A DNA stretch of 6,116 nucleotides, taken from positions 1 through 6,116 of the forward strand of contig FR889093.1 in assembly GCA_000435755.1 (NCBI GenBank), given 5' to 3'. The translations under genes and the position numbers were made by a program. Positions 5,300 to 6,116 of this stretch are shown piece after piece. The notes under the pieces are model-generated. The model saw only the letters and a program-made list of their open reading frames with translations, ran no database searches and had not been told where the DNA came from. This DNA comes from Clostridium sp. CAG:508 (GTDB taxonomy: Bacteria > Bacillota > Clostridia > TANB77 > CAG-508). The number at the start of each line of letters is the position of its first letter. Positions within the stretch are counted from its first letter, which is position 1.

Positions 5300-6025
5300 A
5301 TGTTAGAACTTAAAAATGTTTCTTATTTTAGAGACAATAAACAAATTTTAGATAACATAAGTTTAAAAATAGATAACAGCAAGTTAGTTGCGATAACTGG
5401 TCCTAATGGTTCTGGAAAATCTACACTTGCTAAAATTATTATGGGTATTTTAAAGCCTGATTCTGGCAGTATTTTCTTTGATGGAAAAGACATTACTAAT
5501 ATTGGAATCACTGATAGAGCTAAACTTGGAATTGGCTTTGCTTTTCAACAACCTGTAAAATTCAAAGGTTTGACTGTTAGAGATTTAATAGAACTAAGTT
5601 CTGGTAACACTATAAATGTTTCAGAAGCATGTAACTATCTTTCTGATGTAGGTTTATGTGCAAAAGACTATTTAAACAGAGAAGTTAGTAATTCACTTTC
5701 TGGTGGAGAATTAAAACGTATTGAAATTGCTATGCTTGCAGCTAAAAAGTCGAAACTTACTGTATTTGACGAGCCTGAGGCTGGTATTGATTTATGGAGC
5801 TTTAATAGCTTAATTTCTGTATTTGAAAAAATGCATTCTGAAATTAGTGATTCTTCAATTGTTATTATCTCTCACCAAGAAAAAATTTTGAATATTGCAG
5901 ATGAAATTATTTTACTTGTTGACGGAAAAGTACAAGCTGTTGGTCAAAAAGAAGAGGTTCTTCCCCTACTTTTAAACAACACTCAAAAGCCATGTAAAGT
6001 AATGCTTGAAAAAGGAGGTAACTAA
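5300..6025 (+). CDS. sufC: SufC-like Fe-S cluster assembly ATPase
   Basis: The product is a 241-residue cytoplasmic ABC ATPase without membrane segments. It shows Walker A GPNGSGKST (34-42), Q-loop FQQP (82-85), signature LSGGE (133-137), Walker B TVFDE (154-158), D-loop AGID (161-164) and switch His192 (SHQ). EPEAGIDLWSF after Walker B and the RDLI region after the Q-loop (VKFKGLTVRDLI) are typical of SufC-like ATPases of clostridia and archaea, as opposed to transport ATPases. The gene is followed after one base by a gene that begins like a SufB/SufD scaffold, which strongly supports Fe-S assembly: SufC powers the conformational change of the SufB/D scaffold on which clusters form. The C-terminal tail holds a single Cys (NTQKPCKVM). 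AAGGAGGT (5286-5293) lies six bases before the ATG. A two-gene C-B layout would match the minimal SUF-like (SMS) systems of anaerobes, if no sufD, sufS or sufU follows. Confidence 0.88.
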   Translation: MLELKNVSYFRDNKQILDNISLKIDNSKLVAITGPNGSGKSTLAKIIMGILKPDSGSIFFDGKDITNIGITDRAKLGIGFAFQQPVKFKGLTVRDLIELSSGNTINVSEACNYLSDVGLCAKDYLNREVSNSLSGGELKRIEIAMLAAKKSKLTVFDEPEAGIDLWSFNSLISVFEKMHSEISDSSIVIISHQEKILNIADEIILLVDGKVQAVGQKEEVLPLLLNNTQKPCKVMLEKGGN

Positions 6026-6026
6026 T

Positions 6027-6116
6027 ATGAGTAATGAAATTGAAAATAAATTAGATGCAATTGAAAAAAATCTATTAAAAACCATTGCTGATATTGAAAA
6101 AACTCCAATTGGAGCA
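6027..6116 (+). CDS. SufB/SufD-family Fe-S scaffold protein, N-terminal part (runs off right edge)
   Basis: Thirty codons are open from ATG 6027 to the window edge. AAAGGAGGT (6011-6019), seven bases upstream, is a near-perfect ribosome site placed inside the end of sufC, and only one base separates the two genes, so they are co-transcribed. The visible residues include an amphipathic Glu/Lys-rich start and LLKTIADIEKTPIGA. This resembles the opening of short clostridial SufB/D-like scaffolds, where a segment like ADLHEVPEGA leads into the beta-helix domain (family knowledge, from memory). The beta-helix core and the cluster-ligand Cys/Glu/His lie outside the window, so the call rests on this short match plus the sufC neighbour. 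Confidence 0.7.
   Translation, partial: MSNEIENKLDAIEKNLLKTIADIEKTPIGA

Noticed and set aside
5323..5511. Minus-strand open frame inside sufC
   Set aside because: It is the antisense shadow of the Walker A region.
1..6116. CRISPR arrays, tRNA or rRNA genes, insertion sequences
   Set aside because: No regularly spaced repeats, no tRNA-like cloverleaf and no transposase were seen on either strand.

Overview
The window is strongly AT-rich, with Shine-Dalgarno-led genes, A-rich intrinsic terminators and sigma-A-type promoters. Its gene set (a MutS2 with a C-terminal Smr domain, a clostridial-style prepilin, and a two-gene SufC/SufB-type Fe-S assembly operon) points to a low-GC Firmicute, most likely an anaerobic, possibly gut-associated Clostridia lineage. 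The taxonomic guess is an inference from gene style; no rRNA or other marker settles it.

Layout: (1) 1-502, minus strand: the first 167 residues of a type IV prepilin-like secreted protein that runs off the left edge. (2) 503-1063: a 560-base divergent intergenic region. It carries the distant pilin promoter, a 40-codon small ORF, a long GAAA-capped hairpin, other inverted repeats in the long pilin leader, and the mutS2 promoter. (3) 1064-3421, plus strand: mutS2, closed by an intrinsic terminator. (4) 3560-4591, plus strand: a monocistronic arginase-family gene with its own extended -10 promoter, an operator-like palindrome in its leader and a very strong terminator. (5) 4627-5141, minus strand: a YefM/YoeB-type toxin-antitoxin pair that converges on the arginase gene and shares its terminator. 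It is driven by a perfect-consensus promoter whose spacer contains an inverted repeat. (6) 5300-6116, plus strand: a sufC-like ATPase gene and the start of a sufB/sufD-like scaffold gene, divergent from the toxin-antitoxin pair.

The genes do not form one pathway. mutS2 (DNA recombination or ribosome rescue), arginase (arginine catabolism) and SufC/B (Fe-S assembly) are ordinary housekeeping units separated by their own promoters and terminators. The toxin-antitoxin cassette is a compact accessory insertion between two of them. I do not see strong evidence for a wholly new system. The parts least explained by known families are the structured 373-base leader upstream of the pilin gene, the palindrome at the arginase transcription start, and the exact operator layout of the toxin-antitoxin promoter.
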